From NCBI GenBank assembly GCA_947450645.1, contig CANFWH010000025.1, positions 1 through 33,929 of the forward strand: a stretch of 33,929 bases of DNA. The letters are read 5' to 3'. The stretch is from Comamonadaceae bacterium (GTDB lineage Bacteria; Pseudomonadota; Gammaproteobacteria; Burkholderiales; Burkholderiaceae_C). The notes below the pieces were generated by a model. The model was not told the DNA's origin. It saw nothing but the letters and a program-made list of their open reading frames with translations, and did not search any database. Shown here piece after piece: positions 1-6,337 of this stretch (within the stretch, counting starts at the first letter, position 1; every line of letters begins with the position of its first letter). The translations under genes were made by a program, and so were the position numbers.

Positions 1-132
1 GCGGCAACCGAATGGGCTTATGCCTACAATCACGACAGGCCGAGCATGGCATTGAATGGGCGTACGCCCATTCAATGCCTGCAAGCCTATTTAGTCAGCA
101 ATCATCAACCCTCTACTTTGACGTGTCGTTAA
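1..132 (+). CDS. IS transposase, C-terminal end only (IS3/IS481-like, DDE integrase fold)
   Basis: The frame is open from the first base to a TAA at 130-132 and gives 43 residues. It contains YNHDRPSMALNGRTPIQ, the typical end of IS3- and IS481-family integrase-core transposases, where a YNxxRPHxAL-G-TP block follows the last acidic catalytic residue. The start and the catalytic residues are outside the window, so the family and whether it is intact cannot be decided. The right end of the IS probably lies within about 30 bases after the stop, near the G-run at 137-142, but its inverted repeat cannot be confirmed without the other end. Confidence 0.8.
   Translation, partial: AATEWAYAYNHDRPSMALNGRTPIQCLQAYLVSNHQPSTLTCR
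48..79. repeat. Perfect 32-bp palindrome inside the transposase tail
   Basis: Bases 48-63 are the exact reverse complement of bases 64-79, with the centre at GT|AC. The palindrome lies within the coding sequence, covering the part that encodes ALNGRTPIQC. A perfect 16-base half-site with no spacer is not expected by chance in coding DNA. It could extrude as a cruciform or fold as a strong mRNA hairpin close to the end of the transposase message. Confidence 0.9.
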
Positions 133-259
133 CAAAGGGGGGATTACCACCAAATAACTAACACTCAAGCTAGAATTTTTCAGTCATATATGATTTATTT
201 AGAGATCCTGTTCTCTGTCGCAGATACTCGTTTACTCTTCTATCAACCCAAGCACCTAT

Positions 260-298
260 GCCTCGTAAGTCACATCCATGTGGCTTTCGAGGCTTTTT
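260..298 (+). terminator. Terminator-like hairpin in the leader of the DUF932 gene
   Basis: The outer stem GCCTCG (260-265) pairs with CGAGGC (288-293). The inner stem AAGTCACA (267-274) pairs with TGTGGCTT (279-286) with one G-U pair around a TCCA loop. Five T follow at 294-298. The hairpin ends 12 bases before the ribosome binding site of the gene at 321. It may be an attenuator, or the terminator of the upstream IS. Confidence 0.65.
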
Positions 299-320
299 GC
301 TTTTTACATCAAGGAAATTT

Positions 321-1274
321 ATGTCACACGAAATCGAAACAATGGCCTACGCTAGGGACACGCCGTGGCACGGTCTAGGCAATCACCTCACCCCCAATCA
401 GCCAGTTGAAACATGGGTACGCGAGGCTGGTATGGACTGGAGCATTGGCGAGTCCTCCGTCATGTTCAACGCCGCTAATGAAGGCCTGCATCTTCTGCCG
501 TTTAACGACGCCAAGGTGCTCTACCGCTCGGATACGCTGGCTCCTCTCTCGGTTGTATCGAAACGCTATCAAACCGTCCAACCGTTCGAGGTGCTGCATT
601 TTTACAAGAACCTCGTCTCAGCAGGCGGCTTTGAGCTAGAGACCGCTGGCGTATTGAAGGGCGGTAAAAAGCTCTGGGCTTTAGCACGCACAGGACAGCA
701 AGCTCTAGTCAAAGGCGGTGACAACGTCAAGGCCTACTTGCTACTAGCCACAAGCTGCGATGGCACTCTGGCTACTACAGCTCAGTTCACTTCCGTGCGC
801 GTAGTGTGTAACAACACTCTGCAAATGGCAACTGCTGACAACTCAGGTGCTGTGAAAGTACCGCATTCGACCAAGTTTGACCCCAAGGCTGTTCAAGAGG
901 CGCTTGGGATTGGCTTGTCAGCTTGGGATGTGTTCATTGGCAATATCAGGCAGCTTGCAAATCGCACGGTTTCTGCAATGGAAGCCGCGCAGTACTTTAG
1001 CGATGTGCTGGATGAACAAGTGCTCGATATGAGCGGTGCGCCAACCTCCAAAGCCATGCAGCAAGTCACCCACTTGTATAGCGGCACAGGGATTGGATCA
1101 CTCATGCCTAGCGCACGTGGTACAGCTTGGGGGCTGGTGAACTCAGTTACTGAGTATGTCGATCGTCATCGCCGTGCACGCAGTCCTGACTTTAGGCTGG
1201 ATTCGGCTTGGTTTGGTCAGGGTGCTCAGATCAAACAGCAAGCTTTGAACAAAGCCTTAGAGCTGGTGGCCTAG
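321..1274 (+). CDS. DUF932 / TIGR03299 phage-plasmid-like protein
   Basis: This 317-residue protein has the features of DUF932 (TIGR03299): a near N-terminal block with TPWHGLG, and a central block with TTAQFTSVRVVCNNTLQMA. These proteins are common on phages, plasmids and integrated elements, and their biochemical role is not settled. The ATG at 321 was chosen because AAGGAAAT (311-318) precedes it. The frame stays open upstream to 258, but that extension would run through the leader hairpin and has no ribosome binding site. The neighbours downstream are a 162-residue protein and a YqaJ exonuclease, which suggests a DNA recombination module; a role as the annealing partner of the exonuclease is only an inference. 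Confidence 0.85.
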   Translation: MSHEIETMAYARDTPWHGLGNHLTPNQPVETWVREAGMDWSIGESSVMFNAANEGLHLLPFNDAKVLYRSDTLAPLSVVSKRYQTVQPFEVLHFYKNLVSAGGFELETAGVLKGGKKLWALARTGQQALVKGGDNVKAYLLLATSCDGTLATTAQFTSVRVVCNNTLQMATADNSGAVKVPHSTKFDPKAVQEALGIGLSAWDVFIGNIRQLANRTVSAMEAAQYFSDVLDEQVLDMSGAPTSKAMQQVTHLYSGTGIGSLMPSARGTAWGLVNSVTEYVDRHRRARSPDFRLDSAWFGQGAQIKQQALNKALELVA

Positions 1275-1301
1275 CAACAAGCAAGACCTCCAAGCCGTCT
1301 C

Positions 1302-1330
1302 AGCGAGCTATGCATTTGCATGGCCTCGCT
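1302..1330 (+). other. Hairpin between the DUF932 gene and the next gene, no T-run
   Basis: AGCGAG (1302-1307) pairs with CTCGCT (1325-1330), and CTATGCA (1308-1314) pairs with TGCATGG (1317-1323) with one G-U pair. The loop is only two bases and C1324 is bulged. No T-run follows, unlike the next hairpin (1339-1389), with which it forms a tandem pair. Confidence 0.6.
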
Positions 1331-1338
1331 CATTGAAG

Positions 1339-1389
1339 CGCCCACGCTGGTTAGGTGTCATATGGCACTTATCTGGTGTGGGCGTTTTT
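1339..1389 (+). terminator. Long imperfect hairpin with T-run before the 162-residue gene
   Basis: CGCCCAC (1339-1345) pairs with GTGGGCG (1378-1384). Inside, AGGTGTC pairs with GGCACTT using two G-U pairs around an ATAT loop. Five T follow at 1385-1389. It has the form of an intrinsic terminator, although the next gene of the apparent cluster starts only 51 bases further on. Confidence 0.65.
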
Positions 1390-1440
1390 GCTTTCTAACT
1401 TTCTCCACTCTCTTTTTTAACTTACCCAAAGGAAATTACC

Positions 1441-1929
1441 ATGCCACGCATTAGCGACATGATCCCCTCGAACTATCTCAAGCAAGCCGACTTTGATGCT
1501 AACGGCACCATCGTCTCTGTCAAAGGCTTAGAACAAAAAAACGTTGCTCAAGACGACCAAGAACCCGATTTGAAGTGGTGTATCTTCTTCAACGAGTTTG
1601 ATAAACCTCTTGTGCTCAACACAACCAACATCAATGCAATGGCCGAAGCCTGTGACTCCGAAAACACGGACGATTGGATGGGTCAAGAAGTGGTGGTGTA
1701 CGTTGATGCCAATATCAACTTTGGCGGCAAGCGCGTCGGTGGATTGCGTGTACGCAGATACACAGAGACACCAGCACCTGCGGCAGTGCCTGTGAGAGCT
1801 GCTACGCCTACTTCTGCTGGACTACCAGCAGCGCCAGGACTTCCAGCAGCAACACAGCTACCTGCGGCTACGACATCGTTTGCTACAGCTCCAATGGGCG
1901 CTCGTACCCCCGCCAAGGCACGTCGTTAA
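1441..1929 (+). CDS. Phage-like hypothetical protein with Pro/Ala-rich tail
   Basis: The product has 162 residues. The first 110 or so form a compact domain that alternates hydrophobic strands and ends in a GKRVGGLRVRRY block. About 50 residues of low-complexity Pro/Ala/Thr sequence follow, with a basic end (PAKARR). I do not recognise a named family. Similar short proteins with a VDxNxxFGGxxVGGxRxR-type block occur beside phage recombination genes. A structured domain plus a flexible tail would suit a DNA-binding helper, but that is inference. The ATG at 1441 has AAGGAAAT (1429-1436) upstream, the same ribosome binding site as the genes on either side, and it sits between the DUF932 and YqaJ genes. 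Confidence 0.75.
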   Translation: MPRISDMIPSNYLKQADFDANGTIVSVKGLEQKNVAQDDQEPDLKWCIFFNEFDKPLVLNTTNINAMAEACDSENTDDWMGQEVVVYVDANINFGGKRVGGLRVRRYTETPAPAAVPVRAATPTSAGLPAAPGLPAATQLPAATTSFATAPMGARTPAKARR

Positions 1930-1938
1930 TAGATTGGC

Positions 1939-1988
1939 AGCCCTTCGCTAATCATGCTTGCATGGTTGGCTTAGGGCTTCATTTTTTT
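1939..1988 (+). terminator. Hairpin with T-run in the leader of the YqaJ exonuclease gene
   Basis: AGCCCT (1939-1944) pairs with AGGGCT (1973-1978). The 11-base arms 1947-1957 and 1960-1970 pair fully with two G-U pairs around a TT loop. Seven T follow at 1982-1988. The ribosome binding site AAGGAAAT begins at 1991, only two bases after the T-run. Confidence 0.7.
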
Positions 1989-2001
1989 AGAAGGAAATCC
2001 C

Positions 2002-2988
2002 ATGATTAAAAAATATGGCGAAGCGATTCGCGTGGCCTCTGCGCTAAACATGAGCCGTGCCGATTGGCTATTGCATCGAGGTGCGGGTATTGGTTCATCC
2101 GATGCCGCCGTTGCCATTGGCTTATCGCCTTATAAAAGCCCACTCACCCTTTGGCTTGAGAAAACGAAGCGTAAGCAGCCTGACGATCTATCCGATAAGG
2201 AAGCAGTGATTTGGGGTACGGTTCTAGAGCCAACTCTTGCAATTGAATATGCCAAACGGACAGGCCGCAAAGTTCGCCGTGTGAATAGCTTGCTTCAGCA
2301 CAGTGAGTATCCGTTCATGCTCGCAAACCTAGATCGAGAAACGATTTGTCCTATCAATGGCACAGGCATTCTTGAGATTAAGACTGCGGGCTATCACTCT
2401 GCACCTCAATGGGAGGATGGCGTACCCATTAGCTACCAATGTCAGGTTTTTCATCAGCTTGCCATTACTGGGCACGCTTGGGCTGACGTGGCTGTGCTTA
2501 TCGGTGGACAAGACTTTAGGATTTACAGAATCGAACGAGATGAGGCCAAGATCTGCGACTTGATTAGTCGTGAGCAGCAATTCTGGTCTTATGTCCTAAA
2601 TGATGTTCAGCCTATGCCTGATGGCACGCTAGACGCATCTAAGGCGCTGCACTGGATGTACCCACGCTCAAACGGACTAGCCGTTGATTGGAGTGACAAG
2701 AGTGAATTTAATTTGATCTTTCAGGATCTGCTGATCACAAGACAGCAAAAGGATCAGATTGAATCCAAGGAGTCACTGCTCAAGCAGCAGATTCAAAACG
2801 CCCTAGGCGAGGCTGAGATTGGCATCTTTGAGGGTGGGCGCGTGACTTGGAGGCAATCCAGATCTCGCACTACGCCTGATATCGATAAGGTTTCTTCGGA
2901 GCATCCATCTTTAGTAGCTCAGCATGCCAAGCCTGAAGGTAGTCGTCGGTTTTTGATTCAACCGTTGAAGGCATCAGCAACGGCTTGA
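2002..2988 (+). CDS. yqaJ: YqaJ-family viral recombinase / lambda-type exonuclease
   Basis: This 328-residue protein is a YqaJ-type member of the PD-(D/E)xK nuclease superfamily, related to lambda exonuclease. Such enzymes resect double-stranded DNA ends to leave a single strand for an annealing protein. Visible motifs are RGAGIGSSDAAVAIG near the N-terminus (the GIGxSD-xxxxG signature), D111 in NLDRE, E125-I-K127 in LEIKT, and Q146/Q148 in YQCQVFHQLA. The catalytic set is therefore complete. The C-terminal third, from about residue 230, is probably a helical extension. The start at 2002 has AAGGAAAT four bases before it. Its annealing partner is not obvious; the two genes upstream are candidates. 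Confidence 0.88.
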   Translation: MIKKYGEAIRVASALNMSRADWLLHRGAGIGSSDAAVAIGLSPYKSPLTLWLEKTKRKQPDDLSDKEAVIWGTVLEPTLAIEYAKRTGRKVRRVNSLLQHSEYPFMLANLDRETICPINGTGILEIKTAGYHSAPQWEDGVPISYQCQVFHQLAITGHAWADVAVLIGGQDFRIYRIERDEAKICDLISREQQFWSYVLNDVQPMPDGTLDASKALHWMYPRSNGLAVDWSDKSEFNLIFQDLLITRQQKDQIESKESLLKQQIQNALGEAEIGIFEGGRVTWRQSRSRTTPDIDKVSSEHPSLVAQHAKPEGSRRFLIQPLKASATA

Positions 2989-3025
2989 TTCGATGAGCTA
3001 CTCGCTCATTTCACAACGTCATATC

Positions 3026-3054
3026 AGCCCCTGTTTTTTAGCAGGGGCTTTTTT
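3026..3054 (+). terminator. Intrinsic terminator after the YqaJ gene
   Basis: AGCCCCTG (3026-3033) pairs exactly with CAGGGGCT (3042-3049) and a T-run continues to 3054. This is the most canonical of the hairpins in the cluster. It again sits just upstream of another gene, the LRAT gene at 3092. Confidence 0.85.
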
Positions 3055-3091
3055 GATGCAATTTTTTACATTTCATTTTTAGGAGTTCATT

Positions 3092-3463
3092 ATGCAAATT
3101 GGCGATCATTTGGTTACGCCTCGGCGAGGGTATATGCACCACGGGATTTTTGTGGGCAATGGCAAAGTCATTCACTATGGTGGTTATACCAAGGGGAAAG
3201 CAGACGGAATTATTGTTGTCACGACGTTGGATGAGTTTGCTCAGGGCAACGGATACCGAACCGTCAAGCATTGGTTTCGTCGATTTACGTCCACTCGAAT
3301 TATCGAGCGCGCACTCTCAAGGTTGGGTGAGCAGCGCTACCACTATGCTTTGAATAATTGCGAGAGTTTTGTGATGTGGTGCATCTTTGGCATTCGTTTT
3401 AGCTCGCAAGTTGCAAGAGCTACATTAACAATAATAACGACTTTAATCATATTTACTAGATAA
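3092..3463 (+). CDS. LRAT-domain (NlpC/P60-like) protein with C-terminal membrane segment
   Basis: The 123-residue product matches the LRAT-like branch of the NlpC/P60 papain-type fold. It has an early histidine block (H16-H17 in MHHGIFVG) and a later cysteine block (C90 in NNCESFV), the order seen in LRAT and related acyltransferases or phospholipases. Residues from about 104 to 121 are hydrophobic (LTIITTLIIF), so the protein is probably tail-anchored. AGGAG upstream and the ATG at 3092 fix the start. It is cargo of the island. A lipid-modifying or hydrolytic role fits the family, but the substrate is unknown. Confidence 0.75.
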   Translation: MQIGDHLVTPRRGYMHHGIFVGNGKVIHYGGYTKGKADGIIVVTTLDEFAQGNGYRTVKHWFRRFTSTRIIERALSRLGEQRYHYALNNCESFVMWCIFGIRFSSQVARATLTIITTLIIFTR

Positions 3464-3605
3464 AAAGTGATATTTATCAACAAATTAAACTTATAAAACA
3501 TTTGTTATTACGTTATTTATTTATTGTTTATTTTTATTTTTTCAGCTTTTATTTTTATTTATATTGTGTTTATAATAATTTATTAAGGATTAAATAAGGA
3601 GAGAA
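3464..3605 (+). promoter_or_regulatory. Very AT-rich leader and candidate promoter of the integrase-like gene
   Basis: This 142-base stretch is almost all A and T, unlike the rest of the window. TATAAT lies at 3571-3576, a good -10 candidate, while the matching -35 position (about 3548-3553) is only TTTATT. A ribosome binding site AAGGAG lies just before the ATG at 3606. AT-rich leaders like this on acquired DNA are typical targets of H-NS-type silencing; that is inference. Confidence 0.45.
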
Positions 3606-4775
3606 ATGAGCTATCCCAGAGTTGACAATTACGATACGTTGCATAAATTTATGAAGTCTGAAACAGCTCAAAAACTGATCAAAGACAAGACGGTTGCTAA
3701 GTTGCCTTTGGGTGGTGGGCTCTCGCTTTACTATTACGGCGGCCAACCTGCTTATTACGAATACAGGAAACTGACCTCGGAAAACGGGTCGATGTATCAA
3801 AAATTGGGGCGCTACGACGATGCAGAAAAAAGTTTTTTATATGCCCGTAGTGAAGCGGATGAACGTAGGGCTCGTGTGCAGCAAGCTGAGGCCGCTGGAG
3901 AAATTCCTAAAGCTATCAAAAAAAAACGCACTGACAAGCGATTAACAAATGACTTGCTTGATTCAAATGCGAGTTTCCGCAGCGCAAACGATTTGTTTCA
4001 ATTTTTGCAGGTCTTAGAAGCACGTAGTATGGCTGTGAAACAGTTGCAAGTTCCGTTGCCAATCAACGCGGATTTGTATGCTTTGATTTGGCTTCAGTTG
4101 CTTTATCCCAATCGAATTAAAGAGCTATCGAGATGCAAGTTTATAGATTTTGATTTACGCAACAAAGTTTGGTACATTGCTCGCGTAGCTTCCGAAAAAG
4201 ATCAGCAAATGGAGTTTTTGTCGCAGAAGGCTTGCGATATTATTCGGCGTTATCGAGATGAGTCGTTTCAGTCTTTTAGCGATCCGCAAGTGCAAGTTAT
4301 GAGGCTATTTTCAAAATTAGAAGGTCGAAGCGAGTTGGAAATTGCAAACTACACGCAAGATGAAATTGGCGACATTTGGCATTCCTATCGAGTGAGCCCA
4401 ATAAAGCATAAAAATCTTTTCAAAGTCATTGCGAAAGAAGTCAGCATGTTTGACGGCGACTTCATTGATCGAGTTGTTTCGCGTGGTAGGACTGGCGCGT
4501 TCGAGTCGCTCTATAAAATTCAACTAGAAGCGCTTACTGAGTGGTGGGGGAGCTTTTTACACGAGTCAAGATCACTCTATCAACGTTTGCAAAACAGTCA
4601 TGCGGCTGAGATGCTGAAGCAGGCGCTAGGACATCCTGCTAAAAATGGTGATCCAACTTTTAGGAATCGACTATTTACAGATTCTGGTGCCGAACTAGTA
4701 GTAGGTAAAAAAATGCCCTTTGATTCTTTCGTAAATCGACGTTTAGATTCTAAAGTCCAGCCTTACTCAGGATAA
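3606..4775 (+). CDS. Tyrosine-recombinase-like integrase, nucleophile Tyr apparently replaced by Phe
   Basis: The 389-residue protein has an N-terminal region (about 30-90) like the arm-binding domain of P4-type integrases, with GLSLYYY and KLGRYDDAE. A C-terminal catalytic-like domain begins at about 140. Candidate active-site residues are R170 (NRIKEL), K198, H319 and R322 (HESR) and H343 (ALGH), with roughly normal spacing. Nine residues after H343, where the nucleophilic tyrosine is expected, stands F352; the only tyrosine after H343 is Y387 near the end. The gene lies 130 bases from the tRNA-Pro fragment, the normal place for an island integrase. It is either a divergent integrase, an inactivated one or a regulatory relative. 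Confidence 0.65.
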   Translation: MSYPRVDNYDTLHKFMKSETAQKLIKDKTVAKLPLGGGLSLYYYGGQPAYYEYRKLTSENGSMYQKLGRYDDAEKSFLYARSEADERRARVQQAEAAGEIPKAIKKKRTDKRLTNDLLDSNASFRSANDLFQFLQVLEARSMAVKQLQVPLPINADLYALIWLQLLYPNRIKELSRCKFIDFDLRNKVWYIARVASEKDQQMEFLSQKACDIIRRYRDESFQSFSDPQVQVMRLFSKLEGRSELEIANYTQDEIGDIWHSYRVSPIKHKNLFKVIAKEVSMFDGDFIDRVVSRGRTGAFESLYKIQLEALTEWWGSFLHESRSLYQRLQNSHAAEMLKQALGHPAKNGDPTFRNRLFTDSGAELVVGKKMPFDSFVNRRLDSKVQPYSG

Positions 4776-4829
4776 AGCGAGCAACCAGTACAATCAACTT
4801 GCAGAAGAAATTTCGTGGTTTAATTTTAT

Positions 4830-4850
4830 CGGGGGAACAAACGGGGGAAC
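4830..4850 (+). repeat. Tandem CGGGGGAAC repeat between integrase gene and att site
   Basis: CGGGGGAAC occurs at 4830-4838 and again at 4842-4850, a 12-base period. It lies between the integrase-like gene and the tRNA-Pro fragment. Short direct repeats in this position are often arm-type binding sites of the integrase or its excision factor; this role is inferred. Confidence 0.5.
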
Positions 4851-4904
4851 TAAAGAGAAGGTTATGTGCGCTAGGCTATGCACATCAAGGCTTCTAGCAC
4901 ATCT

Positions 4905-4930
4905 TTGGATTCCTTGTACTCCGACCACCA
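4905..4930 (+). other. attR candidate: 3' end of a tRNA-Pro gene
   Basis: The segment has a T-loop-like TTGGATT (TTCGATT in a tRNA), a T-stem strand CCTTG, an acceptor strand TACTCCG, the discriminator A and CCA, then a further CCA. An acceptor strand ending in CCG followed by ACCA is typical of bacterial tRNA-Pro. No D-arm, anticodon arm or 5' acceptor precedes it, so it is a fragment and not a working tRNA. Its position just after the integrase-like gene fits the far-end attachment site of an island inserted in tRNA-Pro. Confidence 0.65.
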
Positions 4931-5000
4931 ATTTAAAGAGTCAGTAGCCGATATCGTAAGGTGTCCATGCTTCTGGCTCTTTTGTCTTTTTGAGGTTTGA

Positions 5001-5077
5001 CTGTCCGTAGCTCAGTTGGATAGAGCAACAGCCTTCTAAGCTGTGGGTCGGGGGTTCGATCCCCTCCGGACAGGCCA
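5001..5077 (+). tRNA. tRNA-Arg (anticodon TCT)
   Basis: The 77 bases fold into a full cloverleaf. Acceptor CTGTCCG pairs with CGGACAG, followed by G and an encoded CCA. The D-arm GCTC/GAGC encloses AGTTGGATA. The anticodon stem ACAGC/GCTGT encloses CTTCTAA (anticodon TCT, reading AGA). The T-arm encloses TTCGATC. It lies 70 bases right of the tRNA-Pro fragment and its last base abuts the stop codon of the converging NUDIX gene. Confidence 0.97.
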
Positions 5078-5638
5078 TTAAATTAAATCACCCTCATGCA
5101 GCGAAAAAATCCCCGCTTTTGCATCTTCAAAAAAATGCACTAATGTAGTTTTGATGGTTCTAAACGCCATTTCACCCCACGGCATTTCAGCTTCGGTAAA
5201 CAGTCGTGCTTCTACGGTTTCATAACCTGGGGCGTAGACTTCTGAAAGTAATTTGGCACGGTAATGCAGATGGACTTGCCCGATGGCTGGAACACTCAAA
5301 ACTGTGAATAGCTCTTGCATTTCAATTTGAGCACCAGCCTCTTCTTGTGTTTCGCGTGCTGCGCCTTGCGACGCTGTCTCGCCAAGCTCCATGAAGCCAG
5401 CAGGTAATGTCCATTTGCCTTTGCGTGGATCAATGTTGCGCAAGCACATTAGCACATATAACTTCCCTTCTTTTTCGAGATAGGGAATTGTGCCAACCAC
5501 GTTAATTGGATTTTCGTAATGCACGATCTTGCAAGCTGTGCAAATGGCACGCTCTTTTGTATCGCCATCATCAGGCAAGCGGTAAGTGACCGCTGAGCCG
5601 CAGGATTTACAAAATCGGATAAGAGGGCGAGTAAACAT
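5078..5638 (-). CDS. NUDIX hydrolase with N-terminal zinc ribbon
   Basis: The 186-residue protein has a zinc ribbon (C10, C13, C33, C36) and then a NUDIX domain. The NUDIX box spans residues 81-103 with G81, E87, R95-E96, E99-E100 and G102 in place. Zinc-ribbon NUDIX enzymes of this kind hydrolyse nucleoside diphosphate derivatives such as ADP-ribose or dinucleotide cofactors; the substrate here is not known. The start at 5638 lies only 6 bases after the stop of the fumarylpyruvate hydrolase gene, so it is probably the last gene of the nag operon. Its stop codon abuts the 3' end of tRNA-Arg on the other strand. Confidence 0.88.
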   Translation of the reverse strand: MFTRPLIRFCKSCGSAVTYRLPDDGDTKERAICTACKIVHYENPINVVGTIPYLEKEGKLYVLMCLRNIDPRKGKWTLPAGFMELGETASQGAARETQEEAGAQIEMQELFTVLSVPAIGQVHLHYRAKLLSEVYAPGYETVEARLFTEAEMPWGEMAFRTIKTTLVHFFEDAKAGIFSLHEGDLI

Positions 5639-5644
5639 CCTTGT

Positions 5645-6337
5645 TTAGATAACCTTGATTTTTAATTGGCCAACCCCTGTAACCTTGCCAACCAAGACAT
5701 CGCCTTTGACAACCGCAGCAACGCCTTCTGGCGTTCCCGTATAGATCAAATCCCCAGGTTGTAGCTCCCAAGCCGCAGATAAGTGCTCAATCGTCTCGGC
5801 CATATTCCAAATCAAGAGTTTTAAGTTACTGGTCTGCGTAACCTGGCCATTGACCGTCAGGTTGATATCGGCATTCTCGATATTTGCCACCTGACTAGCT
5901 GGCACGATGTGCGAAATCGGCGCTGACTCATCAAAGCCCTTACCAATGCACCACGGGCGACCGAGTTTCTTTTGTTCGCCTTGCAAGTCGCGGCGAGTCA
6001 TATCCAAGCCCACGGCGTAACCATAGATGTGCTTCATAGCATCAGCTGCTTTGATGTTTTTGCCGCCCGTGCCGATGCAAGCGACCAATTCAATTTCATG
6101 CTGAAAGTCTTTGGTGAGCGACGGGTAGTGAATCTCACCAGTTTCGCCATCGGCCACGATGACCAGCGCGTCCGCTGGCTTCATAAAAAAGAAGGGCGGC
6201 TCACGACCAGTAAAACCCATTTCTTGAGCATGGGCTACGTAGTTGCGACCCACGCAATAAATACGTGTCACTGGAAATAATTGGTTTGTACCTTTAACAG
6301 GGACAGCGATTGTTTTAACGGGATGTGTGTAGTTCAT
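5645..6337 (-). CDS. nagK: Fumarylpyruvate hydrolase (FAH family)
   Basis: The 230-residue product belongs to the fumarylacetoacetate hydrolase family, small YcgM-like type. E81, E83 and D112 are the expected divalent-metal ligands. In the gentisate pathway it splits fumarylpyruvate into fumarate and pyruvate. A longer open frame reaches 6442, but the ATG at 6337 is preferred: it overlaps the stop of the gentisate dioxygenase gene as ATGA, which indicates translational coupling, and family members start near the IAVPVKG segment. Position in the operon, directly after gentisate dioxygenase, supports the substrate assignment over fumarylacetoacetate. Confidence 0.88.
   Translation of the reverse strand: MNYTHPVKTIAVPVKGTNQLFPVTRIYCVGRNYVAHAQEMGFTGREPPFFFMKPADALVIVADGETGEIHYPSLTKDFQHEIELVACIGTGGKNIKAADAMKHIYGYAVGLDMTRRDLQGEQKKLGRPWCIGKGFDESAPISHIVPASQVANIENADINLTVNGQVTQTSNLKLLIWNMAETIEHLSAAWELQPGDLIYTGTPEGVAAVVKGDVLVGKVTGVGQLKIKVI

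Larger units (their letters stand above)
1..4930. mobile_element. Right-hand part of an island integrated at a tRNA-Pro gene
   Basis: This stretch holds an IS transposase tail, phage/plasmid-type genes (DUF932, YqaJ exonuclease) and an integrase-like gene. It ends at a 26-base segment matching the T-loop and acceptor 3' half of a tRNA-Pro. An integrase gene beside a tRNA 3'-end copy is the usual layout of an island or prophage that entered a tRNA gene and left a partial copy at its far end. The genes right of 4930 look like ordinary chromosome. The left end is outside the window, so the size and type of the element (prophage, integrative mobilizable element or other) are unknown. Confidence 0.6.

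Noticed and set aside
133-165. IS right terminal inverted repeat
   Set aside because: A plausible G-run and ATTACC are present, but the left end is outside the window and no flanking target duplication can be checked.
4861-4930. A complete tRNA gene upstream of tRNA-Arg
   Set aside because: Only the T-loop to CCA part fits; there is no matching 5' acceptor, D-arm or anticodon arm.
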